A stretch of DNA of 64,000 nucleotides from Paraburkholderia diazotrophica (GCF_900108945.1 NZ_FNYE01000033.1:1-64000); one strand, 5' to 3'; shown: positions 43,774-53,532, counted from the stretch's first letter. Translations and numbers: made by a program. The notes: a model not told the origin generated them from the letters alone.

Positions 43774-44101
43774 CTTCGACGCTGGCATTCGCGCATGCGT
43801 TGCCGGACTTTCAATTCGCTGCACACGCCGACTCTCGATCGCTCACCGAATAATTCTTCTACCTGCACATCAAGGGCACGGCATGCATCGACACACGATG
43901 CATGCCGTGCCCTTTCTCTTATTGCATGCGCGCGCGATGCATTTAACGTTTGCCGACATTAACGCGCGTCTAATCCCCTAAATCTTCTGCATGCATGGCG
44001 GAGTTTGCAACGACCCATGCTAGGCTATGCGCGGCATCAGGCTGTTGAATTCTGCATTCGCTATTTCGTTCGTAGTCCGCGCAGTGAAACCAGGTGGATA
44101 G
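43774..44101. other. non-coding region with terminator, before the RND operon
   Basis: Apart from the terminator at 43874-43921 no feature is recognised. The part from about 43960 to 44101 should contain the promoter of the efflux operon. Confidence 0.5.
43874..43921 (+). terminator. rho-independent terminator with a perfect 17-bp stem
   Basis: GGGCACGGCATGCATCG (43874-43890) pairs without mismatch with CGATGCATGCCGTGCCC (43896-43912), loop ACACA, then TTTCTCTTA. It ends the bacterioferritin-like gene. Confidence 0.88.
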
Positions 44102-45703
44102 ATGATCGAAGACGTCAACCGCAGTTTCAGTCGCAGTCGCAATCGATGGCACCGGCATTCGCGCGGTGTGATTTGTCACCGCCCAACATATGAGACCTTG
44201 GCGCGCGCTGCATCGATCGCTGTCCTGATCGCGTTGCCCGGTTGCATGGTCGGCCCCGATTACCGCACGCCCGCCCCGCCCGCCACCGATACCTACACGC
44301 CCACGCCGTTGCCCGACCGAACGGCGTCGTCGCCGGGCGCATCGGGCGTCCCGCAACAGTTCGTCGCCGGCCAGGACATTCCCGCGCAATGGTGGACGCT
44401 CTTTCACTGCGAGCCGGTCGATGCGCTGATCCGCGAAGCGCTCGCCAACAGTCCCAATGTCGCTGCGGCGCAAGCGGCGCTCAGGCAAGCCGGCGAGAAT
44501 CTGCGCGCGCAAATGAGCACCACGCTGTATCCGTCCGTCGATGCGAAGGCCAATGCGACGCGCGAAAAATTCAACGGCGTCACGTTCGGCCAGCCGGGAC
44601 TCACGGAAGTGCTGAACCTCTATAACGCATCGGTGAGCGTGTCGTACAACCTCGATGTGTTCGGCGGCGCAAGGCGCGAGCTCGAATCGCTGCGCTCGCA
44701 GGTCGATTACGAGGGCTTTCAGTTGCAGGCTGCGTATCTCGCGTTGTCGGCGAACATCGTGACGGCGGCCGTCAAGGAAGCGTCGCTGCGCGAGCAGATC
44801 GAAGCGACCGAGCGCATCGCCACCGACGAGGACGCGCAGCTCGGCGTGTTGCGCAAGCAGTTCGAGCTTGGCGGCGTGAACCGCACCGCCGTGCTCTCGC
44901 AGGAAACGCTCGTCGCGCAGACGCGCGCGACGTTGCCGCCGTTGCGTCAGTCGCTCGATCAGACGCGTCATCAGCTCGCCGTGCTCGCGGGCAAGCCGCC
45001 AAGCGACACGGGCGTGCCCGAGTTCAAGCTGTCGATGTTCACGCTGCCGCAGAGCTTGCCCGTCAGCGTGCCGTCGTCGCTCGTGCGGCAGCGGCCCGAC
45101 ATCCTCGCCGCCGACGCCACGCTGCATCAGGCGAGCGCGCAGGTCGGCGTCGCGACGGCGAACATGTATCCGCAGCTCACGCTGTCGGCGAGCTACGGCC
45201 CGCAGGCGCTCACGCCCGCAGGTCTGCTCAAGTACGCCGACATGATCTGGAGCATCGGCGCGGGCGTCACGCAGCCGATCTTTCACGGCGGTCAGTTGAG
45301 TGCGCAAAAGCGCGCCGCCGAAGCCGCCTTCGACCAGGCCAATGCGCAATACCGGCAGACGGTGCTGCTCGCGTTCCAGAACGTCGCCGATACGTTGCGC
45401 GCGCTCGAACACGATGCCACCGGCCTGCGCGCGCAGACGGAAGCATGGCGCGCGGCCCGCGATTCGCTCGATCTGACGCGCGGCCAGTTTCGCATCGGCG
45501 GCGTCAGCTATCTGGCGTTGCTGGATACACAGCGTCAGTACCAGCAGACCGTCGTGAACCTCGCGCAGGCGCAGGCCGCGCGCTATGCGGACACGGCCGC
45601 GCTGTTCCAGGCGCTCGGCGGCGGCTGGTGGAACGACGCGGCGACGAGCCAGGCAGCGCAGGCCACGCCGGCGGCCGCTCCGGCATCTGCCAGGCCGCAG
45701 TGA
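44102..45703 (+). CDS. outer-membrane factor of an RND efflux pump (NodT family lipoprotein)
   Basis: A 533-residue TolC-like outer-membrane channel. The lipobox is LPGC (Cys48), preceded by an unusually long Arg/Ser-rich leader. The channel repeats start QWWTLFHCEPVDALIREALA and recur at FHGGQLSAQKRAAEAAFDQA, each with long coiled-coil helices. LVRQRPDILAADATLHQASA is the strongest family block. AGGTGGAT precedes the ATG. It is first in the order OMF, adaptor, pump, whereas many RND operons place the channel last. The C-terminus is Ala/Pro-rich. Confidence 0.9.
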   Translation: MIEDVNRSFSRSRNRWHRHSRGVICHRPTYETLARAASIAVLIALPGCMVGPDYRTPAPPATDTYTPTPLPDRTASSPGASGVPQQFVAGQDIPAQWWTLFHCEPVDALIREALANSPNVAAAQAALRQAGENLRAQMSTTLYPSVDAKANATREKFNGVTFGQPGLTEVLNLYNASVSVSYNLDVFGGARRELESLRSQVDYEGFQLQAAYLALSANIVTAAVKEASLREQIEATERIATDEDAQLGVLRKQFELGGVNRTAVLSQETLVAQTRATLPPLRQSLDQTRHQLAVLAGKPPSDTGVPEFKLSMFTLPQSLPVSVPSSLVRQRPDILAADATLHQASAQVGVATANMYPQLTLSASYGPQALTPAGLLKYADMIWSIGAGVTQPIFHGGQLSAQKRAAEAAFDQANAQYRQTVLLAFQNVADTLRALEHDATGLRAQTEAWRAARDSLDLTRGQFRIGGVSYLALLDTQRQYQQTVVNLAQAQAARYADTAALFQALGGGWWNDAATSQAAQATPAAAPASARPQ

Positions 45704-45768
45704 ATCCTTTCGCAGTAGCCGCGCGTCGCATGCGATCAGACGGCAGCGCCGCCGGACGAGTTTGCTTG

Positions 45769-45790
45769 TGCCTCATCAGTGCCTCATCAG
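45769..45790. repeat. exact 11-bp tandem duplication
   Basis: TGCCTCATCAG occurs twice end to end in the 109-base gap between the outer-membrane factor and adaptor genes. Confidence 0.85.
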
Positions 45791-45812
45791 TTTGCCGTGC
45801 AAGGACGAGACG

Positions 45813-46964
45813 ATGACAACGAAAAGACCGATGACCAGGCGGATGATCATCATGCTGATCTGCGTGGGCGTATTGCTCGGCGCGCTGGTCGGCTTCAATC
45901 TGTTCAGGGCGCACATGCTCAAGAAGTTCATGGCGAGCAATGCCGTGCCGCCCGCAACCGTCACGGCCGCTGTCGCGGGCTATCAGACGTGGCAGCCGCA
46001 GCTTGCCGCCGTGGGCAGCCTGCGCGCGGTGCGCGGCGTCGACGTGACGACGGAAGTGGCCGGCCTCGTGCGCGAAATCGCGTTCAGTTCGGGCCAGGAA
46101 GTGAAGGCAGGCCAGGTGCTCGTACGCCTGAACGACGATTCGGACCGCGCGCAGCTTGCGTCGCTGCAGGCCGCTGCGGAACTCGCGCAGACCGTCTACA
46201 AGCGCGACAAGGCGCAATTCGACATTCAGGCGATTGCAAAGGCCCAGCTCGACGCCGATGCCGCCGACCTGAAGAGCAAGAAAGCCCAGGTCGACCAGCA
46301 GGCCGCGCTCGTCGAAAAGAAAACGATACGCGCGCCCTTCGCGGGACGCGTCGGCATCACGACGGTCAACCCGGGCCAGTACATCAATCCGGGCGATGCG
46401 ATCGTCACGCTGCAAGCCATCGATCCGATCTACGCCGACTTCTATCTGCCGCAACAGCAACTCGGACAATTGCAGGTCGGCCAGGCGATCGTCGTCGATA
46501 CGAATGCGTTCAGCAACCGCACGTTCGACGGCAAGATCCGCTCGATCAATCCGCGCGTGGACAGCACAACGCGCAACGTGCAGATCGAAGCGACCGTCGA
46601 CAACCGCGAGCGCAAGCTGCTGCCCGGCATGTACGCGAACGTGAAGATCGACGCGGGCACCGTGCAGCGCTATCTGACCTTGCCACAAACGGCGATCACC
46701 TATAACCCGTACGGCGCGACCGTGTTCGTCGTGAAGCCCGGCGCGCAAAAGAATGCGCAAAACAAGATCATGCCCGTCGCGCAGCAGGTGTTCGTCACGC
46801 CGGGGCCGACGCGCGGCGATCAGGTCGCGATTCTCAAGGGCATCGGCGAAGGCGCGCAAGTCGTGACGAGCGGCCAGTTGAAACTGAAGAACGGCACGCC
46901 GCTCGTGATCGACAACCGCGTGCTGCCCGCGGACAACCCGAATCCGACGCCTCAGGAACAATAA
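45813..46964 (+). CDS. RND efflux periplasmic adaptor (membrane fusion protein)
   Basis: A 383-residue HlyD/AcrA-type adaptor joining pump and channel. An N-terminal anchor helix (RMIIMLICVGVLLGALVGFN) is followed by the lipoyl half (VDVTTEVAGLVREIAFSSGQ), a short alpha-hairpin, the second lipoyl half (IRAPFAGRVGITTVNPGQYI) and the beta-barrel domain (YADFYLPQQQLGQLQVGQAI). It has no lipobox. The start at 45813 has AAGGACGAG upstream and gives a normal anchor; the longer frame overlaps the preceding gene. The stop is 11 bases before the pump gene. Confidence 0.92.
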   Translation: MTTKRPMTRRMIIMLICVGVLLGALVGFNLFRAHMLKKFMASNAVPPATVTAAVAGYQTWQPQLAAVGSLRAVRGVDVTTEVAGLVREIAFSSGQEVKAGQVLVRLNDDSDRAQLASLQAAAELAQTVYKRDKAQFDIQAIAKAQLDADAADLKSKKAQVDQQAALVEKKTIRAPFAGRVGITTVNPGQYINPGDAIVTLQAIDPIYADFYLPQQQLGQLQVGQAIVVDTNAFSNRTFDGKIRSINPRVDSTTRNVQIEATVDNRERKLLPGMYANVKIDAGTVQRYLTLPQTAITYNPYGATVFVVKPGAQKNAQNKIMPVAQQVFVTPGPTRGDQVAILKGIGEGAQVVTSGQLKLKNGTPLVIDNRVLPADNPNPTPQEQ

Positions 46965-46975
46965 GAGGCCGCGCG

Positions 46976-49900
46976 ATGAAATTCACCGACATCTTCATTG
47001 AACGCCCGGTGCTCGCATCGGTGGTGAGTCTGCTGATCCTCGTGCTCGGCTTGCGTTCGCTATCCGTGCTGAAGGTCAGCGAATATCCGCAGACCGAAAA
47101 CGGCGTGGTGACGATCACGACGTCGTACTACGGCGCGAGCGCCGACACGATGGCCGGCTTCATCACGCAGCCGCTCGAATCCGCGATCGCGCAGGCCCAG
47201 GGTATCGACTACATGTCGTCGACGAGCAGCACGGGCGTCTCGACGATCACCGCGACGCTGCGCCTGAACTACGACTCGAATCGCGCGCTGACGGAGATCA
47301 ACACGCAGATCGCGTCAGTGCGCAACCAGTTGCCGCCGCAGGCGCAGCAGCCGGTCCTGACCGTGCAGGTGGGCCAGACCACCGACGCCATGTACATGGG
47401 CTTCTACAGCGACGTGCTGCCGAGCAATAACGTCACCGACTATCTGCTGCGTGTCGTGAAGCCGAAGCTCGATTCGATCCAGGGCGTGCAGACAGCGGAG
47501 ATTCTCGGCGGCCGTCAGTTCGCACTGCGCGCCTGGCTCGATTCGAACCGGCTCGCCGCGCACAACGTCACGGCCGCCGATGTCGTCACGGCGCTTGGCA
47601 ACAACAACTATCTGGCGACGCTCGGCACGACCAAAGGCCAGATGATCAGCGTCGACCTGAATGCGGGCACGGACCTGCATTCCGTCGACGACTTCAAGAA
47701 GCTCGTCGTCAAGCAGAAGAACGGCGCGATCGTGCGCCTCGAAGATGTCGCGAACGTCGTGCTCGGCGCGGACAACTACGACTTCAACGTCGCGTTTAGC
47801 GGCAAGCGTTCGGTGTTCATCGGCATCAAGGTGGCGCCCGATGCAAACGTGCTCGACGTCGCGAAGCGCGTGAAGACGATCTTCCCCGATCTACAAAAGC
47901 AGTTCCCGACAGGCATGACGGGCGACATCGTCTACGACGCAACCGACTTCATCAACACGGCCATCGATGAAGTGGTGAAGACGCTCGTCGAAGCGCTGCT
48001 GATCGTGACAGTCGTGATCTTCCTGTTCCTCGGCAGTTTCCGCGCGGTGATCGTGCCCGTGATCGCGATGCCGCTGTCGCTGATCGGCACGTTCTTCGTG
48101 ATGCAACTGCTCGGCTATTCGATCAATCTGCTGACACTGCTTGCTCTCGTGCTCGCGATCGGGCTCGTCGTCGACGATGCGATCATCGTGGTGGAGAACG
48201 TCGACCGGCATATGAAGGAGGAAGGCAAGCAGCCTTTCGAAGCGGCGCTGATCGCCGCGCGCGAACTCGGCGGACCGATTCTCGCGATGACGGTCGTGCT
48301 CGTTGCCGTGTACTTGCCGATCGGTTTTCAGGGTGGGCTGACGGGCGCGCTCTTCACCGAGTTCGCGTTCTCGCTGGCGGGCGCCGTGACGGTATCAGGC
48401 GTGATTGCGCTGTCTCTATCGCCGATGATGTGCTCGCGTTTTTTCCGCACGGACCAGGAGTCGGGCCGCTTCGCGCGCTTCGTCGACCGGCAGTTCGAGC
48501 GCGTGCATCGCGGCTATGGGCGTCTTCTGCATGCGATGCTCGACACGTGGCCCGTGTTCATCGTGATGGGCGCGCTGCTGTTGTGCGGCACCGTGTATCT
48601 CTTCATGACGTCGCAATCGGAGCTTGCGCCGCAGGAGGACCAGGGCATCGTGCTGTCGCAGATCCAGGGGCCGCCGAACGCGACGATCCAGCAGATGCAG
48701 ACTTACGCGGACCAGGTGTTCGACATCTCGAAGCAGTTGCCCGAGTACTCGCAGATGTTCCAGCTGACGGGCGCGCCGACGCTGAACCAGGGCATCGGCG
48801 GCGTGCTCTTCAAGACGTGGGACAAGCGCAAGAAAGGCGCGACGCAATTGCAGCAGGAATTGCAGCAGCAGTGGAACGGCATTGCGGGCGCGCGCGTCGC
48901 TGCGTTCCAGTTTCCGCCGCTGCCGGGCGCGCAGGGGTTGCCCGTGCAGTTCGTGATCAGCACGACGGAGCCGTTCGAGAACCTCAACGAAGTGTCGCAA
49001 GCCGTGCTGCAAAAAGCGCGCGAAAGCGGCATGTTCTTCTTCGTCGACAGCGACCTGAAAATCGACAAGCCCGAAAGCGTGCTGCTCGTGGACCGCGACA
49101 AGGTCGCTTCGCTCGGCCTGTCGCAAAGCGATGTCGGGCAGACGCTGGGCGCGGCGCTCGGCGGCAACTACGTCAATTACTTTTCGATCGCGGGCCGCTC
49201 GTACAAGGTGATTCCGCAAGTGCTGCAAACGGACCGGCTGAACCCGTCGCAAGTGCTCGACTACTATTTGCGCACGCCCGATGGCAGCGTGATTCCCGCA
49301 TCGACGGTCACGCATCTGAAACAGACCATCGTGCCCGAGTCGATCAATCACTTCCAGCAGCTCAATTCGGCGACGATTTCCGGCGTGCTCGCACCGGGCA
49401 TCTCGCAGGGCGAAGTGCTCGACTTCCTGCGCAAGGCGACCATCGACGTCGCGCCGACGGGCTATACGGCCGACTACTCGGGCCTGTCGCGGCAGTTCGT
49501 GCAGGAGTCCGGCGGCTTCGTGATCACGCTGCTGTTCGCGACGATCATCGTGTTTCTCGCGCTTGCTGCGCAGTTCGAGAGCTTCCGCGATCCTGTCGTG
49601 ATTCTCGTGTCGGTGCCGATGGCGCTGTTCGGCGCGCTCATCTTCATCAACGTGGGACTCTCGACGCTCAATATCTACACGCAGGTCGGCCTTGTCACGC
49701 TGATGGGCCTCGTCAGCAAGCACGGCATTCTGATCGTGCAGTTCGCAAACGAACTGCAACGCGCGGGACGCGGCAAGCGCGAAGCGCTCGAAGAAGCGGC
49801 CGGCGTGCGCTTGCGGCCGATCCTGATGACGACGGCGGCAATGGTGCTGGGCGTGCTGCCGCTCGTGATCGCGTCAGGCGCGGGTGCGGCGGGCCGCAAT

Positions 49901-50029
49901 GCGATGGGGCTCGTGATCTTCACGGGGCTGTCGATCGGCACGCTGTTTACGCTCTTCGTCGTGCCCGCGATGTATATGTTCCTCGCCGCCGACCATCATC
50001 GGGACAGGGAGCATCCGGTGGAGGCCTGA
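46976..50029 (+). CDS. RND multidrug efflux pump, HAE-1 type
   Basis: A 1017-residue inner-membrane proton-driven pump of the AcrB class. Residues 1-30 (FTDIFIERPVLASVVSLLIL) are the first helix. The fourth helix has the proton-relay Asp pair (LALVLAIGLVVDDAIIVVEN). Late helices show RPILMTTAAMVLGVLPLVIA and GRNAMGLVIFTGLSIGTLFT. Two large periplasmic loops of the porter and docking domains are present. It is the third gene of the tripartite operon. Substrates cannot be told; the shorter C-terminus and loop sequence place it with MexK/TriC-like pumps more than AcrB itself. Confidence 0.93.
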   Translation: MKFTDIFIERPVLASVVSLLILVLGLRSLSVLKVSEYPQTENGVVTITTSYYGASADTMAGFITQPLESAIAQAQGIDYMSSTSSTGVSTITATLRLNYDSNRALTEINTQIASVRNQLPPQAQQPVLTVQVGQTTDAMYMGFYSDVLPSNNVTDYLLRVVKPKLDSIQGVQTAEILGGRQFALRAWLDSNRLAAHNVTAADVVTALGNNNYLATLGTTKGQMISVDLNAGTDLHSVDDFKKLVVKQKNGAIVRLEDVANVVLGADNYDFNVAFSGKRSVFIGIKVAPDANVLDVAKRVKTIFPDLQKQFPTGMTGDIVYDATDFINTAIDEVVKTLVEALLIVTVVIFLFLGSFRAVIVPVIAMPLSLIGTFFVMQLLGYSINLLTLLALVLAIGLVVDDAIIVVENVDRHMKEEGKQPFEAALIAARELGGPILAMTVVLVAVYLPIGFQGGLTGALFTEFAFSLAGAVTVSGVIALSLSPMMCSRFFRTDQESGRFARFVDRQFERVHRGYGRLLHAMLDTWPVFIVMGALLLCGTVYLFMTSQSELAPQEDQGIVLSQIQGPPNATIQQMQTYADQVFDISKQLPEYSQMFQLTGAPTLNQGIGGVLFKTWDKRKKGATQLQQELQQQWNGIAGARVAAFQFPPLPGAQGLPVQFVISTTEPFENLNEVSQAVLQKARESGMFFFVDSDLKIDKPESVLLVDRDKVASLGLSQSDVGQTLGAALGGNYVNYFSIAGRSYKVIPQVLQTDRLNPSQVLDYYLRTPDGSVIPASTVTHLKQTIVPESINHFQQLNSATISGVLAPGISQGEVLDFLRKATIDVAPTGYTADYSGLSRQFVQESGGFVITLLFATIIVFLALAAQFESFRDPVVILVSVPMALFGALIFINVGLSTLNIYTQVGLVTLMGLVSKHGILIVQFANELQRAGRGKREALEEAAGVRLRPILMTTAAMVLGVLPLVIASGAGAAGRNAMGLVIFTGLSIGTLFTLFVVPAMYMFLAADHHRDREHPVEA

Positions 50030-50151
50030 ACGATTTCGCTAAAAGCGCGCGGCGTTTTTGTCCGCATTGCCGGCGTGTACGCCGCACGGCTATGCTTGCG
50101 GATGGTCATCCGCCGTGGCCCTCATATCACGTCAAATACACAGGAGCATCG

Positions 50152-50817
50152 ATGTTCAGTCCCGGTCTTTTCTTCACGGCAGCGGGCGTGGGTCTCGCGG
50201 TCGCGGCGCCTGTCGGTCCGATGGGCATGCTGTGCATTCGCCGCACGCTCACCGACGGCCCGCGCGCCGGTCTTGCGATCGGCTTCGGCATCGCGGGCGG
50301 CGATGCGTTCTACGGCCTGATCGCCGCGCTTGGTCTCGTGAGCGTGTCGCAGTTCATGCTGGCGTATGACAAGCCGCTGCATATCGTCGCGGGACTTTTT
50401 CTGCTGTATCTCGGCATTCGCACGATGTTGCAGAAAGTGCCCGCCGATAACGGGAACAACGGCGGCAATGGCAACAACGGCAGCAACGGCGAAGGGAAAC
50501 TCGCGGGCATCGGGCATGCCGGCGCGGTGAAAGCCTTCGCGAGCGCGCTGCTCCTCACGCTGACCAACCCGCAGACGATCATCATGTTCGCCGCCCTCTT
50601 CACGACGCTCGCGCCGCGCGGACCGTTTTCGTCGAGCGTCGCGCTCACGACGGTATTGGGCGTGTTTTGCGGATCGATTGCCTGGTGGTGCTTCCTCGTG
50701 ACGGCCGTGTCGCTCGCGCGTCATGCGATCGGGCACAAGCTGCGCGTCGTCATCGACCGCATTGCGGGGTTTGCACTGGCCGCGTTCGGCGTCGCCGAAG
50801 TGCGCCGCGCGATCTGA
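50152..50817 (+). CDS. LysE-family exporter with Asn/Gly-rich loop
   Basis: A 221-residue inner-membrane exporter of the LysE/RhtB family, which releases amino acids or related metabolites. The family signature is GVGLAVAAPVGPMGMLCIRR (12-31), and ALLLTLTNPQTIIMFAALFT is the second conserved helix. Six helices are visible. The central cytoplasmic loop (100-115) is an Asn/Gly stretch, encoded by imperfect AAC/GGC repeats and not expected in the family. AGGAG precedes the ATG at 50152. A terminator follows at 50869-50894. It is unlinked to the RND operon apart from direction. Confidence 0.87.
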   Translation: MFSPGLFFTAAGVGLAVAAPVGPMGMLCIRRTLTDGPRAGLAIGFGIAGGDAFYGLIAALGLVSVSQFMLAYDKPLHIVAGLFLLYLGIRTMLQKVPADNGNNGGNGNNGSNGEGKLAGIGHAGAVKAFASALLLTLTNPQTIIMFAALFTTLAPRGPFSSSVALTTVLGVFCGSIAWWCFLVTAVSLARHAIGHKLRVVIDRIAGFALAAFGVAEVRRAI

Positions 50818-50868
50818 CGCGAACGCTTCCTTCCGTATCCTTGCAGCACAGTCCTTTGCTGCAACCCA

Positions 50869-50894
50869 GGCCGCCTGCGGGCGGCCTTCTTTAT
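50869..50894 (+). terminator. rho-independent terminator of the LysE-type gene
   Basis: GGCCGCC (50869-50875) pairs with GGCGGCC (50880-50886), loop TGCG, then TTCTTTAT. Confidence 0.82.
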
Positions 50895-50904
50895 CGCATC
50901 GCCG

Positions 50905-51780
50905 TCACGCCCGCGCGAAGCGCGCGCGCCACAAGCCGTCGAGCGAATAAAGGGCGAGCGCGATCCAGATCGCGCCATAGCCGATCAGTTGCACGTGTCC
51001 GAACGGCTCCTGATAGATCAGCACGCCGATCAGCAATTGCAGCGACGGCGTCACGTACTGGATGAGCCCTAGCATCGACAGCGGAATGCGCCGCGCGCCC
51101 GCTGCGAACAGCAGCAGCGGCACAGCCGTGATCGGTCCGGCGAGCGCGAGCAGCACCTTCACGCCGAGCGACGCGGCACCGAAACCGCTCGCCCCATGTG
51201 ACGACGAGACGAACAGGTACAGCGCGGCAACGGGAAAGAGCAGCACCGTTTCGAGCGTCAGCCCTTCGAGCGCGCCGAGCTGCGCCGTCTTGCGCAGCAG
51301 CCCATAGCCCGCGAAGCTGAACGCGAGCGCGAGGCTGATCCACGGCGGATGGCCGTTTTCCCACGTGAGCCACAGCACGCCGCACGCGGCAACGGCCACC
51401 GAGAGCCACTGCACGCGCCGCAGCCGCTCGCCGAGAAACACGAAGCCGAACAGCACGTTGATCAGCGGATTGATGAAGTACCCAAGGCTCGCCTCGACGA
51501 TATGTCCCGCGTTGACGGCCCAGATATAGATGCCCCAGTTCGTCGACAGCAACAGCGCGCTCGCGGCGAAGCGTCCGAGCAGCTTCCGGTCGCGCAGCAC
51601 GGGCCCGAGCCAGCGCCATTGCTGCCGCACGGCCAGCACGATGAAGAGGAACAGCATCGACCACACCATCCGGTGCGCGAGCATCTCGATGGGGGATATC
51701 TGGTGCAGCGTCTTGAAGTAGACGGGAAAGAGTCCCCAGAGGGTGAATGCGAGGACTGCGTAGGCGACGCCGTAGTTCAT
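50905..51780 (-). CDS. rarD: RarD-type EamA permease
   Basis: A 291-residue ten-helix permease of the DMT superfamily, RarD branch. It starts NYGVAYAVLAFTLWGLFPVY and has the RarD marks LLSTNWGIYIWAVNAGHIVE and ASLGYFINPLINVLFGFVFL, with GLIQYVTPSLQLLIGVLIYQ near the end. E. coli RarD gave chloramphenicol-related phenotypes in overexpression; the natural substrate is unknown. The start at 51780 is fixed by the conserved N-terminus. It converges on the LysE gene. Confidence 0.9.
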   Translation of the reverse strand: MNYGVAYAVLAFTLWGLFPVYFKTLHQISPIEMLAHRMVWSMLFLFIVLAVRQQWRWLGPVLRDRKLLGRFAASALLLSTNWGIYIWAVNAGHIVEASLGYFINPLINVLFGFVFLGERLRRVQWLSVAVAACGVLWLTWENGHPPWISLALAFSFAGYGLLRKTAQLGALEGLTLETVLLFPVAALYLFVSSSHGASGFGAASLGVKVLLALAGPITAVPLLLFAAGARRIPLSMLGLIQYVTPSLQLLIGVLIYQEPFGHVQLIGYGAIWIALALYSLDGLWRARFARA

Positions 51781-52145
51781 TTTTATCGGTCTGCGGATGG
51801 AGAGGCACGGGCAACGCATCGCACACGGCACGCATCGTCGACGCTCCCTGCAAGCGCCGTCCGACGCGCCCGCGGCGCCCGAAGCGCTATTGTAAGCGGG
51901 CCGCCGGAGCCGGCATCATTGCGGACATCGGCGGGGCATCGGCGAACATCAGGACGCCGCGCCGCCGGTTTTGCGACAATAGCGGTCTTTCGCCGCGCCG
52001 CAGCCCGATGGAACCGCCTGACGGACTGCCCGGGCCTCCGCCTGAGGAACCGCCTTCAGGCACAGCCCGCGCGCGGCTTCTGGCGACAGTACCGGCAAGC
52101 CTGCCCGCAACCGAATTCTTTAAGAGACCGTCCGCGGTCCGAGCA
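51781..52145. other. divergent promoter region of rarD and the TauE-type gene
   Basis: No gene is supported here. Frames running through it lack a start with a ribosome site and give Arg/Pro-rich nonsense. No palindromic operator was found. Confidence 0.45.
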
Positions 52146-52934
52146 ATGGCACTTCCCCACATCGATCTCCTGTATTCCGCGTCGGGTCTTTTCGTCGGCT
52201 TTCTGGTCGGGCTGACGGGCGTCGGCGGCGGCTCGCTGATGACGCCGATCCTCGTGCTGCTTTTCAACATTCATCCGGCCACGGCCGTCGGCACGGACCT
52301 GCTGTACGCGGCCGCGACCAAGGCGACGGGCACGCTCGTGCACGGAGTGAAGGGCACGATCGACTGGCAGGTGACGCTGCGGCTGGCGGCGGGCAGCGTA
52401 CCCGCCGCGACCGTCACGCTGATCCTGCTGCATCGCTACGGGATGGAGTCGCAGCGCGGCGGGCACCTGATTTCCGTCGTGCTCGGCGTCGCGCTGCTGA
52501 TTACCGCTATCGCGCTGGTGTTCCGGCCGCAGCTCACCGCGTTCGCGGCCTCGCGCAAGCGCGCGACGGGCCAAGGCAGCACGCTCGCGCTGACGATGCT
52601 GACGGGGGCGGTTCTCGGCGTGCTGGTATCGCTGACGTCGGTGGGTGCGGGCGCGATCGGCGTCACGGTGCTGCTACTGCTCTACCCGATGCTGCCGATC
52701 ACGCGCATCGTCGGCTCGGACATCGCGCATGCCGTGCCGCTCACCCTGCTCGCGGGCGCGGGCCACTGGCTGCTCGGATCGGTCAACTGGTCGCTGCTCG
52801 CGTCTCTGCTGGTCGGCTCGATTCCGGGCATCATGATCGGCAGCTATCTGGCGTCGAAGGCGCCCGACAAGCTGCTGCGCAACCTGCTCGCGGCAACGCT
52901 GACGCTCGTCGGCGTGAAGCTCGTGATGGCGTGA
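52146..52934 (+). CDS. TauE/SafE-family sulfite or organoanion exporter
   Basis: A 262-residue membrane protein with about eight helices. The family motif is GFLVGLTGVGGGSLMTPILV (18-37), repeated in the second half as VLVSLTSVGAGAIGVTVLLL. TDLLYAAATKATGTLVHGVK and SDIAHAVPLTLLAGAGHWLL are also conserved, showing the internal duplication of the fold. Members export sulfite, sulfoacetate or other small acids, and the substrate here is unknown. There is no sulfur-metabolism gene next to it. The ribosome site is weak (GAGC), so the start rests on the conserved N-terminus. Confidence 0.87.
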   Translation: MALPHIDLLYSASGLFVGFLVGLTGVGGGSLMTPILVLLFNIHPATAVGTDLLYAAATKATGTLVHGVKGTIDWQVTLRLAAGSVPAATVTLILLHRYGMESQRGGHLISVVLGVALLITAIALVFRPQLTAFAASRKRATGQGSTLALTMLTGAVLGVLVSLTSVGAGAIGVTVLLLLYPMLPITRIVGSDIAHAVPLTLLAGAGHWLLGSVNWSLLASLLVGSIPGIMIGSYLASKAPDKLLRNLLAATLTLVGVKLVMA

Positions 52935-52956
52935 TGCCGTGACGCGTCGCGTCGGC

Positions 52957-52987
52957 GCGCGCGATGTGCGTTAGAGACATCGCGCGC
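52957..52987. repeat. hairpin between convergent genes
   Basis: GCGCGCGATGT (52957-52967) pairs perfectly with ACATCGCGCGC (52977-52987), nine-base loop. It lacks a T-run and sits between the TauE-type stop and the convergent small gene; it may slow transcription from both sides. Confidence 0.6.
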
Positions 52988-53000
52988 AGCGACGCGGCGA

Positions 53001-53255
53001 TCATTTGAAGAAGCGGCAGTTGAGGTCGGTTTCGAACTGCCGGATCCAGTGGCCTGCCTGGTCCTCGTGATACGACTGCGCCCAGCCGCCGCGCCGTATG
53101 GTCAACAGGCGCGCATGATGTGAAGCGTCGTCGGGATCGTCGGTGGCGGTGATGTCGAAATGCACGGGCGCAAAACCATGCCGCGCGCACACGAGTTCGA
53201 ACGCGGCGCGTTCGCCGATCGGGAGATCGATGTAATTGAAGCGGTGTCTGTCCAT
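53001..53255 (-). CDS. small conserved-looking protein of unknown function
   Basis: An 84-residue soluble protein (no signal peptide, no membrane helix), not assigned to a family. It has a balanced composition and mixed alpha/beta character (YIDLPIGERAAFELVCARHG, ARLLTIRRGGWAQSYHEDQA, WIRQFETDLNCRFF), unlike spurious frames in this GC-rich DNA, which are Arg/Ala/Pro-rich. GGAG stands nine bases before the ATG. It is alone on its strand between the TauE-type gene and the oligomer hydrolase. Coding is likely, function unknown. Confidence 0.65.
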   Translation of the reverse strand: MDRHRFNYIDLPIGERAAFELVCARHGFAPVHFDITATDDPDDASHHARLLTIRRGGWAQSYHEDQAGHWIRQFETDLNCRFFK

Positions 53256-53532
53256 GGCCGTCGCTCCGGAAGCGTCGATACTTCACAGTACTTCACGCGA
53301 CGGGTAAACAGTGTGTCACGGCGTACAAGCACGATGGTCCGTCGCGTTTGAACGATGCGTGCGCGATGCGTCCGACAGGGTGCCCGCAAGGCGCCGTATG
53401 TTCGGCTCCGTTCGTGTGCATCGTTGCGACGGCATTTCATGCGCGCGTCGCACCGCTCGCGTTATTCCTGCACTGACGCGAGCGGCGCGATCGTTGGTAC
53501 GACAATCGGTCCCTTCATGCCCTTCAGGCCCT

